Assembly: GCF_040448305.1 (NCBI RefSeq)
Contig: NZ_CP148752.1
Location: 6,514,501 to 6,578,500, forward strand
DNA from: Pseudomonas fluorescens
Lineage (GTDB): Bacteria; Pseudomonadota; Gammaproteobacteria; Pseudomonadales; Pseudomonadaceae
Direction: 5' to 3'
DNA length: 64,000 nt
The position numbers and the translations under genes are program-made. Position 1 is the stretch's first letter, and every line of letters starts with the position of its first letter. The notes beneath the pieces were generated by a model that was given only the letters and a program-made list of their open reading frames with translations, was not told the DNA's origin and ran no database searches. Positions 43,042-51,982 of this stretch are shown one piece after another.

Positions 43042-43133
43042 CGTAGGAGCTGCCGTAGGCTGCGATCTTTTGATCTTGTTCTTCGGCAATCTTCAGAGCT
43101 GCCAAAAGATCGCAGCCTTCGGCAGCTCCTACA
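43042..43133. repeat. TGTAGGAGCTGCCG inverted repeat
   Basis: The arms GTAGGAGCTGCCGTAGGCTGCG... (from 43042) and the complementary copy ending at 43133 match with one mismatch. The core CTGCGATCTTTTG is unlike the usual REP core. A related single arm is at 52322-52357. Confidence 0.75.
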
Positions 43134-43350
43134 GAGTGTCGGCCTTGCGATTCGCCGCCTGCTCGCAGATCACCCGCCGACGCTGATCATCGGCCGAACG
43201 CCACTCACGAATATCTTCGACATGACGGAAGCAGCCCAGGCAGACTTTCTGCTCGTCCAGCCGGCACACACCGCTGCAGGGCGATGGCACCGCTTGGCTG
43301 ACGTTGCTGTAGAGCGGCTTGGGCGCACGGACAGGCGCAGGCTGGGTCAC
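43129..43350 (-). CDS. DUF1289 family protein
   Basis: The best start is GTG at 43350, giving 73 residues. The sequence has PSPCSGVC and CLGCFR, the cysteine pattern of DUF1289 proteins, followed by the REWRSADDQ end. The four cysteines suggest metal binding. The function is unknown. The frame starts just inside the 3' end of cyaY and overlaps its stop, so it is probably cotranscribed with cyaY. Its stop lies inside the repeat at 43042-43133. Confidence 0.8.
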   Translation of the reverse strand: MTQPAPVRAPKPLYSNVSQAVPSPCSGVCRLDEQKVCLGCFRHVEDIREWRSADDQRRRVICEQAANRKADTL

Positions 43351-43354
43351 GATC

Positions 43355-43687
43355 TCACAGACCTTCGAAATCGAGCTCGACACCGGCCTGCTGCTGGACG
43401 ATACGCTCAAGCATTTCACCCAACTGCTCTTCGCTCTTGTCACACATCCAGCGCTCGCTTTCTTCGTCGTAGTCGAAGTGGAAACCACCGGACACCGCCG
43501 CCAGCCACAGCTGACGCAGCGGCTCCTGGCGACTGAAGATCAACTGGCTGCCGTTCTCGAACTTGACGGTCAGCACACCGGCCGAGCTTTCGAGGTCGAT
43601 ATCCAGGTCGCTCTCGTCAAAGATGTCCTCCAGGGTTTGCTGGGTGGCATCGACAAGGTCATGGAAACGCGCTTCGGACAAACTCAT
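43355..43687 (-). CDS. cyaY: iron-sulfur cluster assembly regulator CyaY (frataxin)
   Basis: This 110-residue protein has the frataxin fold, with an acidic first helix (EARFHDLVDATQQTLEDIFDE) that binds iron, then the beta-sheet (GVLTVKFENGSQLIF) and the LWLAAVSGGFHFDY motif. It regulates iron delivery to IscS. ATG 43687 gives the standard length. It is followed by the DUF1289 gene. The region upstream to 43780 is its promoter region. Confidence 0.93.
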   Translation of the reverse strand: MSLSEARFHDLVDATQQTLEDIFDESDLDIDLESSAGVLTVKFENGSQLIFSRQEPLRQLWLAAVSGGFHFDYDEESERWMCDKSEEQLGEMLERIVQQQAGVELDFEGL

Positions 43688-43780
43688 TACGGCAACCTCA
43701 AAAAGTGTCTGATCAGGCTCAAGCGCCGCAAGATACGACCGAGCCCCGTCGATTGCAAAGGATAACGACCAGTAGCTTAC

Positions 43781-43871
43781 CTGTGGGAGCGGGCTTGCTC
43801 GCGATGGCGGCCTCACATTCAACATTGATGCGCCTATTATGGCCTCATCGCGGGCAAGCCCGCTCCCATAG
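43781..43871. repeat. REP doublet
   Basis: Inverted arms from CTGTGGGAGCGGGCTTGCTC (43781) to CGGGCAAGCCCGCTCCCATAG (to 43871) lie between cyaY and lppL. Confidence 0.85.
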
Positions 43872-43983
43872 GGTTCGATGTGCTTGCGGCCAAGCCCCGC
43901 CGGACGGGCGGTCCGTTGCATAGGCAAGCTGCCGGGTGGCCGGTATACTCTGGCGCAATTAATGCATTTTCAAGGATTTCGCC

Positions 43984-44160
43984 ATGAAGCGCCTGATCTC
44001 TTCCTTTGCTGCGCTCCTCGCGGTTGCCTGTCTTGTGTCGGCCTGCGGTCAAAAAGGCCCGCTGTACCTGCCCGATGCAGACCAGGACCCTGTCGAGCAA
44101 GCCAAGTCGTCGCAGCAGCAGCCTGCTTCCAAAGCACACAAGCACGACGTCTACCAATAA
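43984..44160 (+). CDS. lppL: small lipoprotein LppL/LptM
   Basis: This 58-residue ORF starts at ATG 43984. It has a lipoprotein signal (MKRLISSFAALLAVACLVSAC with the lipobox VSAC at 18-21) and a short mature part, CGQKGPLYLPD, which matches the small LptM (YifL/LppL) family. LptM helps LPS-transport assembly in E. coli. In P. aeruginosa the gene lies just upstream of lysA. It ends 12 bases before the lysA start and is probably cotranscribed. Confidence is high because of the conserved mature N-terminus. Confidence 0.92.
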   Translation: MKRLISSFAALLAVACLVSACGQKGPLYLPDADQDPVEQAKSSQQQPASKAHKHDVYQ

Positions 44161-44172
44161 TAAGGGAACCTC

Positions 44173-45420
44173 ATGGACGCTTTTAACTACCGTGACGGTG
44201 AACTGTTCGCGGAAGGTATTGCCCTGTCTGCCATCGCCGAGCGCTTTGGTACACCGACCTACGTTTACTCGCGCGCGCACATCGAAGCCCAATACCTGGC
44301 TTTCGCCGATGCACTGGCCGGCATGCCGCACCTGGTGTGCTTTGCTGTAAAGGCCAACTCCAACCTGGGTGTACTGAATGTCCTGGCGCGCCTGGGCGCC
44401 GGTTTCGACATCGTCTCCCGTGGCGAACTGGAACGTGTACTGGCCGCTGGCGGCAGCGCCGACAAGATCGTGTTCTCCGGCGTCGGCAAGACCCGTGACG
44501 ACATGCGTCGCGCCCTGGAAGTCGGCGTGCACTGCTTCAACGTCGAATCCACCGACGAGCTGGAACGCCTGCAAGTGGTCGCCGCCGAACTGGGCGTTCG
44601 CGCGCCGATTTCGCTGCGCGTGAACCCGGACGTCGATGCCGGCACCCACCCGTACATTTCCACCGGTCTCAAAGAGAACAAGTTCGGCATCGCCATCGCC
44701 GACGCCGAAGACGTGTACGTGCGTGCCGCGCAGCTGCCGAACCTGGAAGTGGTCGGCGTCGATTGCCACATCGGCTCGCAACTGACCACCCTGCCGCCGT
44801 TCATCGACGCTCTCGACCGCCTGCTGGGCCTGGTCGATCGCCTCGGCGATTGCGGCATCTACCTGCGCCACATCGATCTCGGTGGCGGCCTGGGCGTGCG
44901 ATACAAGGACGAGGAGCCGCCACTGGCTGCCGACTACATCAAGGCCGTGCGCGAGCGTCTCGACGGTCGTGACCTGGCGCTGGTGTTCGAGCCAGGCCGC
45001 TTCATCGTCGCCAACGCCGGTGTATTGCTGACCCAGGTCGAATACCTCAAGCACACCGAGCACAAAGACTTCGCCATCGTCGACGCCGCCATGAACGATC
45101 TGATCCGCCCGGCGCTGTATCAAGCCTGGATGGACGTCACTGCCGTGCGCCCGCGCACCTCCGCTGCCCGCGCCTACGACATCGTCGGCCCGATCTGCGA
45201 GACCGGCGACTTCCTGGCCAAGGATCGTCAGCTGGCGCTGGAAGAAGGCGACCTGCTGGCCGTGCATTCGGCCGGTGCCTACGGGTTTGTCATGAGTTCC
45301 AACTACAACACCCGCGGCCGTACCGCAGAAGTGTTGGTGGACGGTGATCAGGCATTTGAAGTGCGTCGCCGTGAAACGGTAGCCGAGTTGTTTGCTGGCG
45401 AAAGCCTGCTGCCGGAGTAA
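44173..45420 (+). CDS. lysA: diaminopimelate decarboxylase
   Basis: This 415-residue PLP enzyme converts meso-diaminopimelate to lysine. The PLP lysine is Lys60 in CFAVKANSN. The GGGLGVRY phosphate-binding loop is near residues 238-245, and GPICETGDF near the C-terminus supplies the Cys and Glu used by the partner active site. It is part of the operon lppL-lysA-dapF. It starts after an AATAAGGGAACCTC ribosome binding site. Confidence 0.97.
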   Translation: MDAFNYRDGELFAEGIALSAIAERFGTPTYVYSRAHIEAQYLAFADALAGMPHLVCFAVKANSNLGVLNVLARLGAGFDIVSRGELERVLAAGGSADKIVFSGVGKTRDDMRRALEVGVHCFNVESTDELERLQVVAAELGVRAPISLRVNPDVDAGTHPYISTGLKENKFGIAIADAEDVYVRAAQLPNLEVVGVDCHIGSQLTTLPPFIDALDRLLGLVDRLGDCGIYLRHIDLGGGLGVRYKDEEPPLAADYIKAVRERLDGRDLALVFEPGRFIVANAGVLLTQVEYLKHTEHKDFAIVDAAMNDLIRPALYQAWMDVTAVRPRTSAARAYDIVGPICETGDFLAKDRQLALEEGDLLAVHSAGAYGFVMSSNYNTRGRTAEVLVDGDQAFEVRRRETVAELFAGESLLPE

Positions 45421-45424
45421 AACC

Positions 45425-46255
45425 ATGCTGCTGCGTTTTACCAAGATGCACGGCCTGGGCAATGATTTCATGGTCCTCGACCTGGTCAGCCAGCACGCGC
45501 ACATTCTGCCCAAGCATGCCAAGCAATGGGGCGACCGGCACACCGGCATCGGTTTCGACCAGTTGTTGATCGTTGAAGCGCCGAGCAATCCGGACGTGGA
45601 TTTCCGCTATCGGATCTTCAACTCCGACGGCTCCGAAGTGGAGCAGTGCGGCAACGGTGCGCGCTGCTTCGCCCGTTTCGTGCTCGACAAGCGCCTGACC
45701 GCAAAGCGGCAGATCCGCGTCGAGACCAAGAGCGGTATCATCGAGCTCGACGTGCGTAACGACGGCCAGATCAGTGTCAACATGGGCGCCCCACGCCTGG
45801 TGCCGGCGGATATTCCGTTCCAGGCGCCGGAGCAGGCCAAGAGTTATCAGGTCGACGTCGACGGCACCCCGGTCGATCTGGCCGCCGTGTCCATGGGCAA
45901 CCCCCATGCCGTGCTGCGGGTTAGCGATATCAACAACGCGCCGGTGCATGAGCTGGGCCCGAAAATCGAACATCACCCGCGCTTCCCGGCACGGGTCAAT
46001 GTCGGTTTTCTCCAGGTCATCGACCGGAGCCGCGCGCAGTTGCGCGTCTGGGAGCGTGGAGCCGGGGAAACCCAGGCTTGCGGAACCGGCGCCTGTGCCG
46101 CTGCAGTGGCCGCGATCAGCCAGGGGTGGATGGATTCGCCGCTATTGATCGACCTGCCTGGCGGGCGTTTGTCCATTGAATGGGCAGGCCCTGGCCAACC
46201 GGTGATGATGACCGGCCCGGCAGTGCGCGTATATGAAGGACAAGTGCGTCTTTGA
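45425..46255 (+). CDS. dapF: diaminopimelate epimerase
   Basis: This 276-residue enzyme interconverts LL- and meso-diaminopimelate. The catalytic cysteines are Cys75 (EQCGNGARC) and Cys219 (TQACGTGAC), with the two halves of the protein in pseudo-symmetry. ATG 45425 lies five bases after the lysA stop. The longer frame starting inside lysA is not supported. Together with lysA it serves lysine and peptidoglycan synthesis. Confidence 0.97.
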   Translation: MLLRFTKMHGLGNDFMVLDLVSQHAHILPKHAKQWGDRHTGIGFDQLLIVEAPSNPDVDFRYRIFNSDGSEVEQCGNGARCFARFVLDKRLTAKRQIRVETKSGIIELDVRNDGQISVNMGAPRLVPADIPFQAPEQAKSYQVDVDGTPVDLAAVSMGNPHAVLRVSDINNAPVHELGPKIEHHPRFPARVNVGFLQVIDRSRAQLRVWERGAGETQACGTGACAAAVAAISQGWMDSPLLIDLPGGRLSIEWAGPGQPVMMTGPAVRVYEGQVRL

Positions 46256-46268
46256 GTGAGCGAAATCC

Positions 46269-46994
46269 ATGACCGACAAGCCTCCGGTACCCGCACGACA
46301 AGCTGACGAATCACCGTCCGAAAGCCTGGAGGCGGCGGCTGTAGCCGCGTACCTGGAGGCTCATCCGGACTTCTTCGTCGAGCATGAAGAACTGCTCCCG
46401 TCCCTGCGCATCCCCCATCGGCGCGGCGATACCGTGTCGCTGGTGGAGCGTCAGATGACCATCCTGCGCGACCGCAACATTGAACTGCGTCATCGTCTGT
46501 CGCATTTGATGGACGTGGCCCGGGACAACGACCGGCTGTTCGAGAAGACCCGTCGCCTGATCCTGGCGCTGATGGATGCCGCCAGCCTGGAAGACGTAGT
46601 GATGTGCGTCGAAGACAGCCTGCGCCAGGAATTCCAGGTGCCCTTCGTCAGCCTCATCCTGCTCGGCGACAACGCCATGCCGGTGGGCCGTTGGGTCACC
46701 CACGCCGAAGCACAAGTGGCCATCGGCGGTTTGCTCTCGGAAGACAAAAGCGTCAGCGGCAGCCTGCGCGAGCATGAACTGGACTTCCTGTTCGGCGAAG
46801 AACAGCGCAAGCAGATCGGTTCCACCGCCGTCGTCGCCATCAGCCACCAGGGCATCCACGGCATCCTGGCCATTGCCAGCCGTGATCCGCAGCACTACAA
46901 AAGCTCGGTGGGCACCTTGTTCCTGAGCTACATCGCTGAAGTCATGGGTCGCGTGCTGCCACGGGTCAACAACTCCCTGCGCTCGGTACGCTGA
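46269..46994 (+). CDS. DUF484 family protein
   Basis: This 241-residue protein begins with a Pro-rich stretch, then AAYLEAHPDFFVEHEELLPSL (the family's conserved start) and VSLVERQMTILRDRN, followed by a GAF-like domain (about 90-235). DUF484 genes are very often placed between dapF and xerC in gammaproteobacteria. The ligand and role are unknown. It starts 13 bases after dapF and ends two bases before xerC, so it belongs to the same operon. Confidence 0.9.
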   Translation: MTDKPPVPARQADESPSESLEAAAVAAYLEAHPDFFVEHEELLPSLRIPHRRGDTVSLVERQMTILRDRNIELRHRLSHLMDVARDNDRLFEKTRRLILALMDAASLEDVVMCVEDSLRQEFQVPFVSLILLGDNAMPVGRWVTHAEAQVAIGGLLSEDKSVSGSLREHELDFLFGEEQRKQIGSTAVVAISHQGIHGILAIASRDPQHYKSSVGTLFLSYIAEVMGRVLPRVNNSLRSVR

Positions 46995-46996
46995 AC

Positions 46997-47896
46997 ATGG
47001 AACGGCAACTGGACGCTTACTGCGAACACCTGCGCAGTGAGCGGCAGGTGTCGCCGCACACGCTGTCGGCCTACCGCCGCGACCTCGATAAAGTGCTGGG
47101 CTGGTGCGTCAAACAGAATATCGGCAGCTGGACGGCGCTGGACATCCAGCGCCTGCGTAGCCTGGTTGCCCGCCTGCACGCCCAGGGTCAATCGTCCCGC
47201 AGCCTGGCGAGATTGCTGTCGGCCGTTCGCGGGCTCTATCACTACCTGAACCGCGAAGGCCTGTGCGATCACGACCCGGCCAATGGCCTCGCACCGCCCA
47301 AAGGCGAACGCCGCCTGCCGAAAACCCTCGATACCGACCGCGCCCTGCAACTGCTGGAAGGTGGTGTGGAGGATGACTTTCTGGCTCGCCGGGACCAGGC
47401 GATACTCGAACTGTTCTATTCCTCCGGCTTGCGGCTGTCGGAGCTGACGGGGCTCAATCTCGATCAGCTCGACCTGGCTGACGGCATGGTCCAGGTGCTC
47501 GGTAAAGGCAGTAAGACCCGCCTGCTGCCGGTAGGAAAAAAGGCCCGCGAGGCCCTGGAGCAGTGGCTGCCATTGAGAGCCATGACCAACTCGGCAGACG
47601 ATGCGGTGTTTGTCAGCCAGCAAGGCCGCCGCCTCGGCCCCCGGGCGATCCAGGTGCGGGTCAAGGCTGCCGGCGAGCGCGAACTGGGGCAGAACCTGCA
47701 TCCGCACATGCTGCGGCACTCCTTTGCCAGCCATTTGCTGGAATCCTCCCAGGACCTGCGGGCAGTGCAGGAACTGCTCGGCCACTCGGACATCAAGACC
47801 ACGCAGATCTACACCCACCTGGACTTCCAGCATCTGGCCACGGTCTACGACAGCGCCCACCCACGGGCCAAACGCATTAAGGGCGACGATTCATGA
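46997..47896 (+). CDS. xerC: site-specific tyrosine recombinase XerC
   Basis: This 299-residue recombinase has the catalytic residues Arg146, Lys170, His237, Arg240, His263 and nucleophile Tyr272. The N-terminal core-binding domain (1-95) opens with LDAYCEHLRSERQVSPHTLSAY. With XerD it resolves chromosome dimers at dif, which is not in this window. Its position between DUF484 and the HAD gene is conserved in gammaproteobacteria, and its 3' end overlaps the next gene by four bases. Confidence 0.96.
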   Translation: MERQLDAYCEHLRSERQVSPHTLSAYRRDLDKVLGWCVKQNIGSWTALDIQRLRSLVARLHAQGQSSRSLARLLSAVRGLYHYLNREGLCDHDPANGLAPPKGERRLPKTLDTDRALQLLEGGVEDDFLARRDQAILELFYSSGLRLSELTGLNLDQLDLADGMVQVLGKGSKTRLLPVGKKAREALEQWLPLRAMTNSADDAVFVSQQGRRLGPRAIQVRVKAAGERELGQNLHPHMLRHSFASHLLESSQDLRAVQELLGHSDIKTTQIYTHLDFQHLATVYDSAHPRAKRIKGDDS

Positions 47897-48600
47897 GCAT
47901 TCAGTTGATCACCTTCGACCTCGACGACACCCTGTGGGACACCGCCCCGGTAATCGTCAGCGCCGAAGCCGTTTTGCGTGAATGGTTGACCGAGCACGCC
48001 CCCAACCTTGGGGCTGTGCCGGTGGAGCATCTGTGGGCCATTCGCGAGCGCGTATTGAGCAACGAGCCTGGCCTCAAGCACCGCATCAGCGCCCTGCGTC
48101 GGCGGGTGCTGTTCCATGCACTGGAAGAGTCCGGTTATGGGCATGACGAAGCCTCGGACCTGGCGGACAAGAGCTTTGAAGTGTTCCTGCATGCCCGGCA
48201 TCAGATCGAAGTGTTTCCAGAGGTCGAACCGACCCTGGAAATCCTCGCCAATCATTACACCCTCGGCGTGGTCACCAATGGCAACGCCGATGTGCGCCGG
48301 CTGGGCCTGGCGGATTACTTCAAGTTTGCGCTGTGCGCCGAAGACATCGGCATCGCCAAACCCGACGCACGATTGTTCCAGGAGGCCTTGCAGCGCGGTG
48401 GCGCGACCGCTGAATCGGCGGTGCACATTGGCGATCATCCGGGCGATGACATTGCCGGTGCGCAGCAGGCGGGAATGCGGGCAATCTGGTTCAACCCGGC
48501 GGGCAAGGCCTGGGAAGCCGACCGCTTGCCCGATGCGGAGATTCGCAGCCTGACCGATTTGCCGGCATTGCTGGCGCGGTGGAATTCGGTGTCGGCCTGA
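47893..48600 (+). CDS. HAD-superfamily hydrolase (YigB type)
   Basis: This 235-residue phosphatase has motif I FDLDDTLWDT (8-17, nucleophile Asp9, Asp11), a helical cap domain, motif II GVVTNGN (near 122-128), a motif III Lys and motif IV HIGDHPGDDI. E. coli YigB dephosphorylates FMN, so a flavin or sugar phosphatase role is plausible. It overlaps xerC by four bases and ends the operon. A REP pair follows. Confidence 0.9.
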   Translation: MSIQLITFDLDDTLWDTAPVIVSAEAVLREWLTEHAPNLGAVPVEHLWAIRERVLSNEPGLKHRISALRRRVLFHALEESGYGHDEASDLADKSFEVFLHARHQIEVFPEVEPTLEILANHYTLGVVTNGNADVRRLGLADYFKFALCAEDIGIAKPDARLFQEALQRGGATAESAVHIGDHPGDDIAGAQQAGMRAIWFNPAGKAWEADRLPDAEIRSLTDLPALLARWNSVSA

Positions 48601-48610
48601 CGAAAAAACC

Positions 48611-48700
48611 TGTGGGAGCGAGCTTGCTCGCGATAGCGGACTGACAGTCACCATGTCGGCGTCTGGTCTACTGCCATCGCGAGCAAGCTCGCTCCCACAG
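48611..48700. repeat. REP doublet
   Basis: Inverted arms TGTGGGAGCGAGCTTGCTCGCGAT (48611-48634) and its complement ending at 48700, with the GAGCTTGCTC variant core, lie between the HAD gene and sutA. Confidence 0.85.
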
Positions 48701-48738
48701 GGATCACCACAGGTTTCATATTTTTTGTATCAGGCATG

Positions 48739-48768
48739 AAAAAGCCCGCAGCGACGGCGGGCTTTTTC
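48739..48768 (-). terminator. terminator of sutA
   Basis: A GAAAAAGCCCGC / GCGGGCTTTTTC stem lies 20 bases past the sutA stop codon, with a T run in its direction. Confidence 0.8.
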
Positions 48769-48786
48769 AGCAAGCGGGTAGCAGGC

Positions 48787-49110
48787 TCAGATAGGCCGGC
48801 TGCCGTACTTGTTATCAGGCTTCTTGGGCGGATCGGCGACCACATTGGCCTCCACTTCCTGCACCTTGCCACCCTTGGCCAAAAACTCCTCCATGGCCCG
48901 CGCGAGAGCATCGCGTTCCTTGTTCTTGGCTTCGACACTCGGCAGCTCATCGACCGATACCGCTGCCTTGGCCTTGCCTTTGGCGGCCGGAACCGGCGCA
49001 TCACCACCGTCGTCTTCAGCGACGTCTTCCGCCGCTGCTTCCAGACCTTCTTCGGTTTCGTCGTCGTCGCCTACTTCGAGGTCGTCGTTTTCCAGATCAT
49101 CGTCGCTCAT
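48787..49110 (-). CDS. sutA: RNA-polymerase-binding regulator SutA
   Basis: This 107-residue protein has a strongly acidic N-terminal part (DDDLENDDLEVGDDDETEEG), a basic Lys/Ala linker, a short helix (about 63-78) and a flexible C-terminal tail (DPPKKPDNKYGSRPI). It fits SutA of P. aeruginosa, which binds RNA polymerase and helps transcription of housekeeping genes in slow growth. It is divergent neither from yjbQ nor joined to it by overlap. The start 49110 has GAGGTAGAAC upstream. Confidence 0.88.
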   Translation of the reverse strand: MSDDDLENDDLEVGDDDETEEGLEAAAEDVAEDDGGDAPVPAAKGKAKAAVSVDELPSVEAKNKERDALARAMEEFLAKGGKVQEVEANVVADPPKKPDNKYGSRPI

Positions 49111-49211
49111 GTTCTACCTCATGACTTGCGAAAAGCAGATTAGTTATAGCCCAGCTTTGCCCTCTGTCGAAGGCTGCAGGAAAAAATTCAACAGCCGCTG
49201 CTGACCAGCGG

Positions 49212-49637
49212 CTATGCCTCTTCACCGTGTACGGTGGCGAGGACTTTACGGGCACCGCCATGATCACGGTGCTCGCCCAGGTAAACGCCTTGCCAGGTTC
49301 CCAACGCCAACCGGCCTGCCGCAATCGGCAAACTGAGCTGACAGCCAAGCACGCTGGCCTTGAAGTGCGCCGGGAGGTCGTCCAGGCCTTCGTCGTTATG
49401 CTCATAGCCGTCTGTTCCTTGTGGGATCAGACGATTGAAAAATCGTTCGAAGTCGCGACGTACCGCCGGATCGGCGTTCTCGTTGATGGTCAACGACGCC
49501 GAGGTATGCTGCAGCCACAAATGCAACAGACCGACCCGACACGCCTTGAGTTCAGGCAGGCCGGCGAGTAACTCGTCCGTTACCAGATGAAAGCCCCGAG
49601 GCCTCGCCCGCAAGGTAATCAGAGTCTGTTGCCACAT
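49212..49637 (-). CDS. YjbQ family protein (UPF0047)
   Basis: This 141-residue protein has the family's signature elements: GLLHLWLQHTSASLTINENADP (pattern at about 42-63), and HRDHGGARKV near the C-terminus, with His residues that form a metal site. E. coli YjbQ is linked to thiamine phosphate synthase activity, but the natural role is unresolved. The start at 49637 (MWQQTLI) is the family start. The longer frame adds nine unsupported residues. Confidence 0.88.
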   Translation of the reverse strand: MWQQTLITLRARPRGFHLVTDELLAGLPELKACRVGLLHLWLQHTSASLTINENADPAVRRDFERFFNRLIPQGTDGYEHNDEGLDDLPAHFKASVLGCQLSLPIAAGRLALGTWQGVYLGEHRDHGGARKVLATVHGEEA

Positions 49638-49808
49638 ACAGTTCTCCGCACGTTCGGGGCGCATTCTAGCGCGCTCTGGGAAAAAACAAAGGCCCTAATA
49701 TTCCTTCAATCCTGTAAGCCTTTGGCCGCACAAAAACACCCGACGTAAACATCGTAAAACCTGTAGGAAAAAACCTTTCAGCTCAGCCTTCAATGACAAA
49801 TTCCAGAC

Positions 49809-49840
49809 AAAAAAATGCCCGGCAAGCCGGGCAGGTTTTT
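49809..49840 (-). terminator. terminator of amtB
   Basis: The hairpin TGCCCGGC / GCCGGGCA is flanked by an A run and a T run in the amtB direction, 12 bases after the amtB stop codon. Confidence 0.85.
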
Positions 49841-49851
49841 TATGCGCTTGC

Positions 49852-51189
49852 TTACAAGTTGTAGCCGCGTTCGTTGTGAAGCGCCAGATCGATGCCGACC
49901 GCTTCTTCTTCTTCGTTGATACGCAGGCCCATGACCGCATCCAGCACCTTGAGGATGATGTATGTAGCGATCGCGGTGTAGATCACCGTGAAGCCCACGC
50001 CTTTGCACTGAATCCACACTTGTGCGGCAATGTCGGTCACGGTGCCGAAGCCACCCATGGACGGAGCAGCAAACACACCGGTCAGGATTGCGCCAAGGAT
50101 ACCGCCGATACCGTGCACGCCGAAGGCGTCCAGGGAATCGTCATAGCCGAGCTTGCGCTTGAGGGTGGTGGCGCAGAAGAAGCACACCACACCAGCTGCC
50201 AGACCGATTACCAGCGCGCCCATCGGGCCAACGGTGCCGGCAGCCGGGGTGATTGCCACCAGACCGGCAACCACGCCCGAAGCGATGCCCAGTGCACTAG
50301 GCTTGCCGTGGGTGAGCCACTCGGCAAACATCCAGCCCAGTGCAGCAGCAGCGGTAGCGATTTGAGTCACCAGCATCGCCATGCCGGCGGTGCCGTTGGC
50401 CGCAGCGGCGGAACCGGCGTTGAAACCGAACCAGCCGACCCACAGCATGGCCGCGCCCATCAGGGTGTAACCGAGGTTGTGCGGCGCCATCGGCGTGGTC
50501 GGGAAGCCTTTACGCTTGCCCAGCACCAGGCAGGCAACCAGACCTGCTACACCGGCGTTGATGTGCACCACGGTGCCGCCAGCGAAATCGAGCACGCCCC
50601 AGTCCCACATCAGGCCACCGTTGCCGGACCAGACCATGTGCGCGATCGGCGCATACACCAGGGTGAACCAGATGCCCATGAACACCAGCATCGCGGAGAA
50701 CTTCATCCGCTCGGCGAACGCACCGACGATCAGCGCCGGGGTGATGATCGCGAAGGTCATCTGGAAGGTGACGAACACCGCCTCAGGGAACAGCGCCGCA
50801 GGGCCGGTCAGGCTGGCTGGCGTTATGCCGGCGAGGAATGCCTTGCCCATGCCGCCGAAGAACGAGTTGAAGTTGACGACGCCCTGCTCCATGCCCGTGG
50901 TGTCGAACGCGATGCTGTAGCCATAAATGACCCACAGGACGCTGATCAGACCGGTAATGGCGAAGCACTGCATCATCACGGAAAGAATGTTTTTCGACCG
51001 GACCATGCCGCCGTAGAACAGCGCGAGGCCGGGAATGGTCATGAACAGCACCAAGGCTGTCGAGGTCATCATCCAGGCGGTGTCGCCGGAGTTGAGGACT
51101 GGGGCCGCCACTTCGTCTGCCGCCAGAGCAAGGCTGGGCATTACGATGGACAACAGGGCTCCTAGCCCTGCGAATTTACGCAGAGTCAT
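49852..51189 (-). CDS. amtB: ammonium transporter
   Basis: This 445-residue membrane protein has a signal peptide (1-23, cleaved near LALA) and eleven helices. Family landmarks are DTAWMMTSTALVLFM near 36, GLALFYGGMVRSKN near 55 and HGIGGILGAILTG near 350, the last carrying one of the two pore histidines. It conducts ammonia and is blocked by GlnK. It lies 35 bases downstream of glnK, as in most proteobacteria. Confidence 0.96.
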   Translation of the reverse strand: MTLRKFAGLGALLSIVMPSLALAADEVAAPVLNSGDTAWMMTSTALVLFMTIPGLALFYGGMVRSKNILSVMMQCFAITGLISVLWVIYGYSIAFDTTGMEQGVVNFNSFFGGMGKAFLAGITPASLTGPAALFPEAVFVTFQMTFAIITPALIVGAFAERMKFSAMLVFMGIWFTLVYAPIAHMVWSGNGGLMWDWGVLDFAGGTVVHINAGVAGLVACLVLGKRKGFPTTPMAPHNLGYTLMGAAMLWVGWFGFNAGSAAAANGTAGMAMLVTQIATAAAALGWMFAEWLTHGKPSALGIASGVVAGLVAITPAAGTVGPMGALVIGLAAGVVCFFCATTLKRKLGYDDSLDAFGVHGIGGILGAILTGVFAAPSMGGFGTVTDIAAQVWIQCKGVGFTVIYTAIATYIILKVLDAVMGLRINEEEEAVGIDLALHNERGYNL

Positions 51190-51224
51190 ATTGTTTTCTC
51201 CTGGGGCGTTGGGTTTGTGGCGGC

Positions 51225-51563
51225 TTAGATTGCGTCGGTATCGGTTTCGCCGGTACGGATGCGAATCGCCTGCTCCAGATTGACCACGAAGATCTTGCCG
51301 TCACCGATCTTGCCGGTGTTGGCCGCCTTGGTGATGGCCTCGATTACCCGGTCCAGATCCTTGTCGTCGATGGCGACGTCGATCTTCACCTTGGGCAGGA
51401 AATCGACCACGTATTCCGCGCCGCGATACAGCTCGGTGTGACCCTTCTGCCGACCAAAGCCTTTGACTTCAGTGACGGTAATGCCCTGCACGCCGATCTC
51501 GGACAGCGACTCGCGTACGTCGTCCAGCTTGAACGGCTTGATGATGGCAGTGACTAGCTTCAT
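51225..51563 (-). CDS. glnK: nitrogen regulatory protein P-II (GlnK)
   Basis: This 112-residue protein opens with MKLVTAIIKPFKLDDVRE and carries the T-loop with the uridylylation site Tyr51 (ELYRGAEY) and the C-terminal GDGKIFVVNLE. It senses 2-oxoglutarate, ATP and nitrogen status, and controls AmtB. The start at 51563 is the family start. The 46 extra residues of the longer frame lie in the leader. A weak sigma-54-like site lies upstream (51663-51678). Confidence 0.95.
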   Translation of the reverse strand: MKLVTAIIKPFKLDDVRESLSEIGVQGITVTEVKGFGRQKGHTELYRGAEYVVDFLPKVKIDVAIDDKDLDRVIEAITKAANTGKIGDGKIFVVNLEQAIRIRTGETDTDAI

Positions 51564-51662
51564 GAAAACTCTCTCCCGAATTGGTGGACTTGCCCCAGGA
51601 AAACAAACCCGACTCAAGTCTAAGCGCAGTGCCTGGCTTTGTAACGCATCGTCGGCCTTACC

Positions 51663-51678
51663 TGCCCGTTCGACGCCA
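51663..51678 (-). promoter_or_regulatory. weak sigma-54-like promoter upstream of glnK
   Basis: On the minus strand TGGCGTCGAACGGGCA has the GG and GC dinucleotides of a -24/-12 element in correct spacing, about 100 bases before the glnK start. Other consensus bases are missing. NtrC-controlled glnK-amtB operons usually have such a promoter, so the site is plausible by context only. The gap 51564-51982 shows no gene. Confidence 0.25.
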
Positions 51679-51982
51679 GCTAACCGCTCCTGACGAAGCA
51701 CTCCCCGTGTTTCGCTTGGCGCACTGCATTCGTCACAGCGACTGCATCAGTGCATGGGTCACCAGCATCTAAGCAGAAACCTTGCCATCTCCACAAAACT
51801 CATAGTTTTCAATCTTTTGCTGGCAGATGTCTGCCATATCGCAACAACACTCGCCTGGTTACGCACAATAACGGTGCGACGCCGTCCGTCCCCATGCGCG
51901 AAAAGCGTGCGCCCTTCGCCTGCGCAAATGACTATAGACACTGCGTGATACACTGCCCGTCATTGTTTCCAGGACATTGCCC

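Noticed and set aside
51740..51775. NtrC-binding site before glnK
   Set aside because: TGCATGGGTCACCA has the wrong arrangement compared with TGCACY-N5-GGTGCA.
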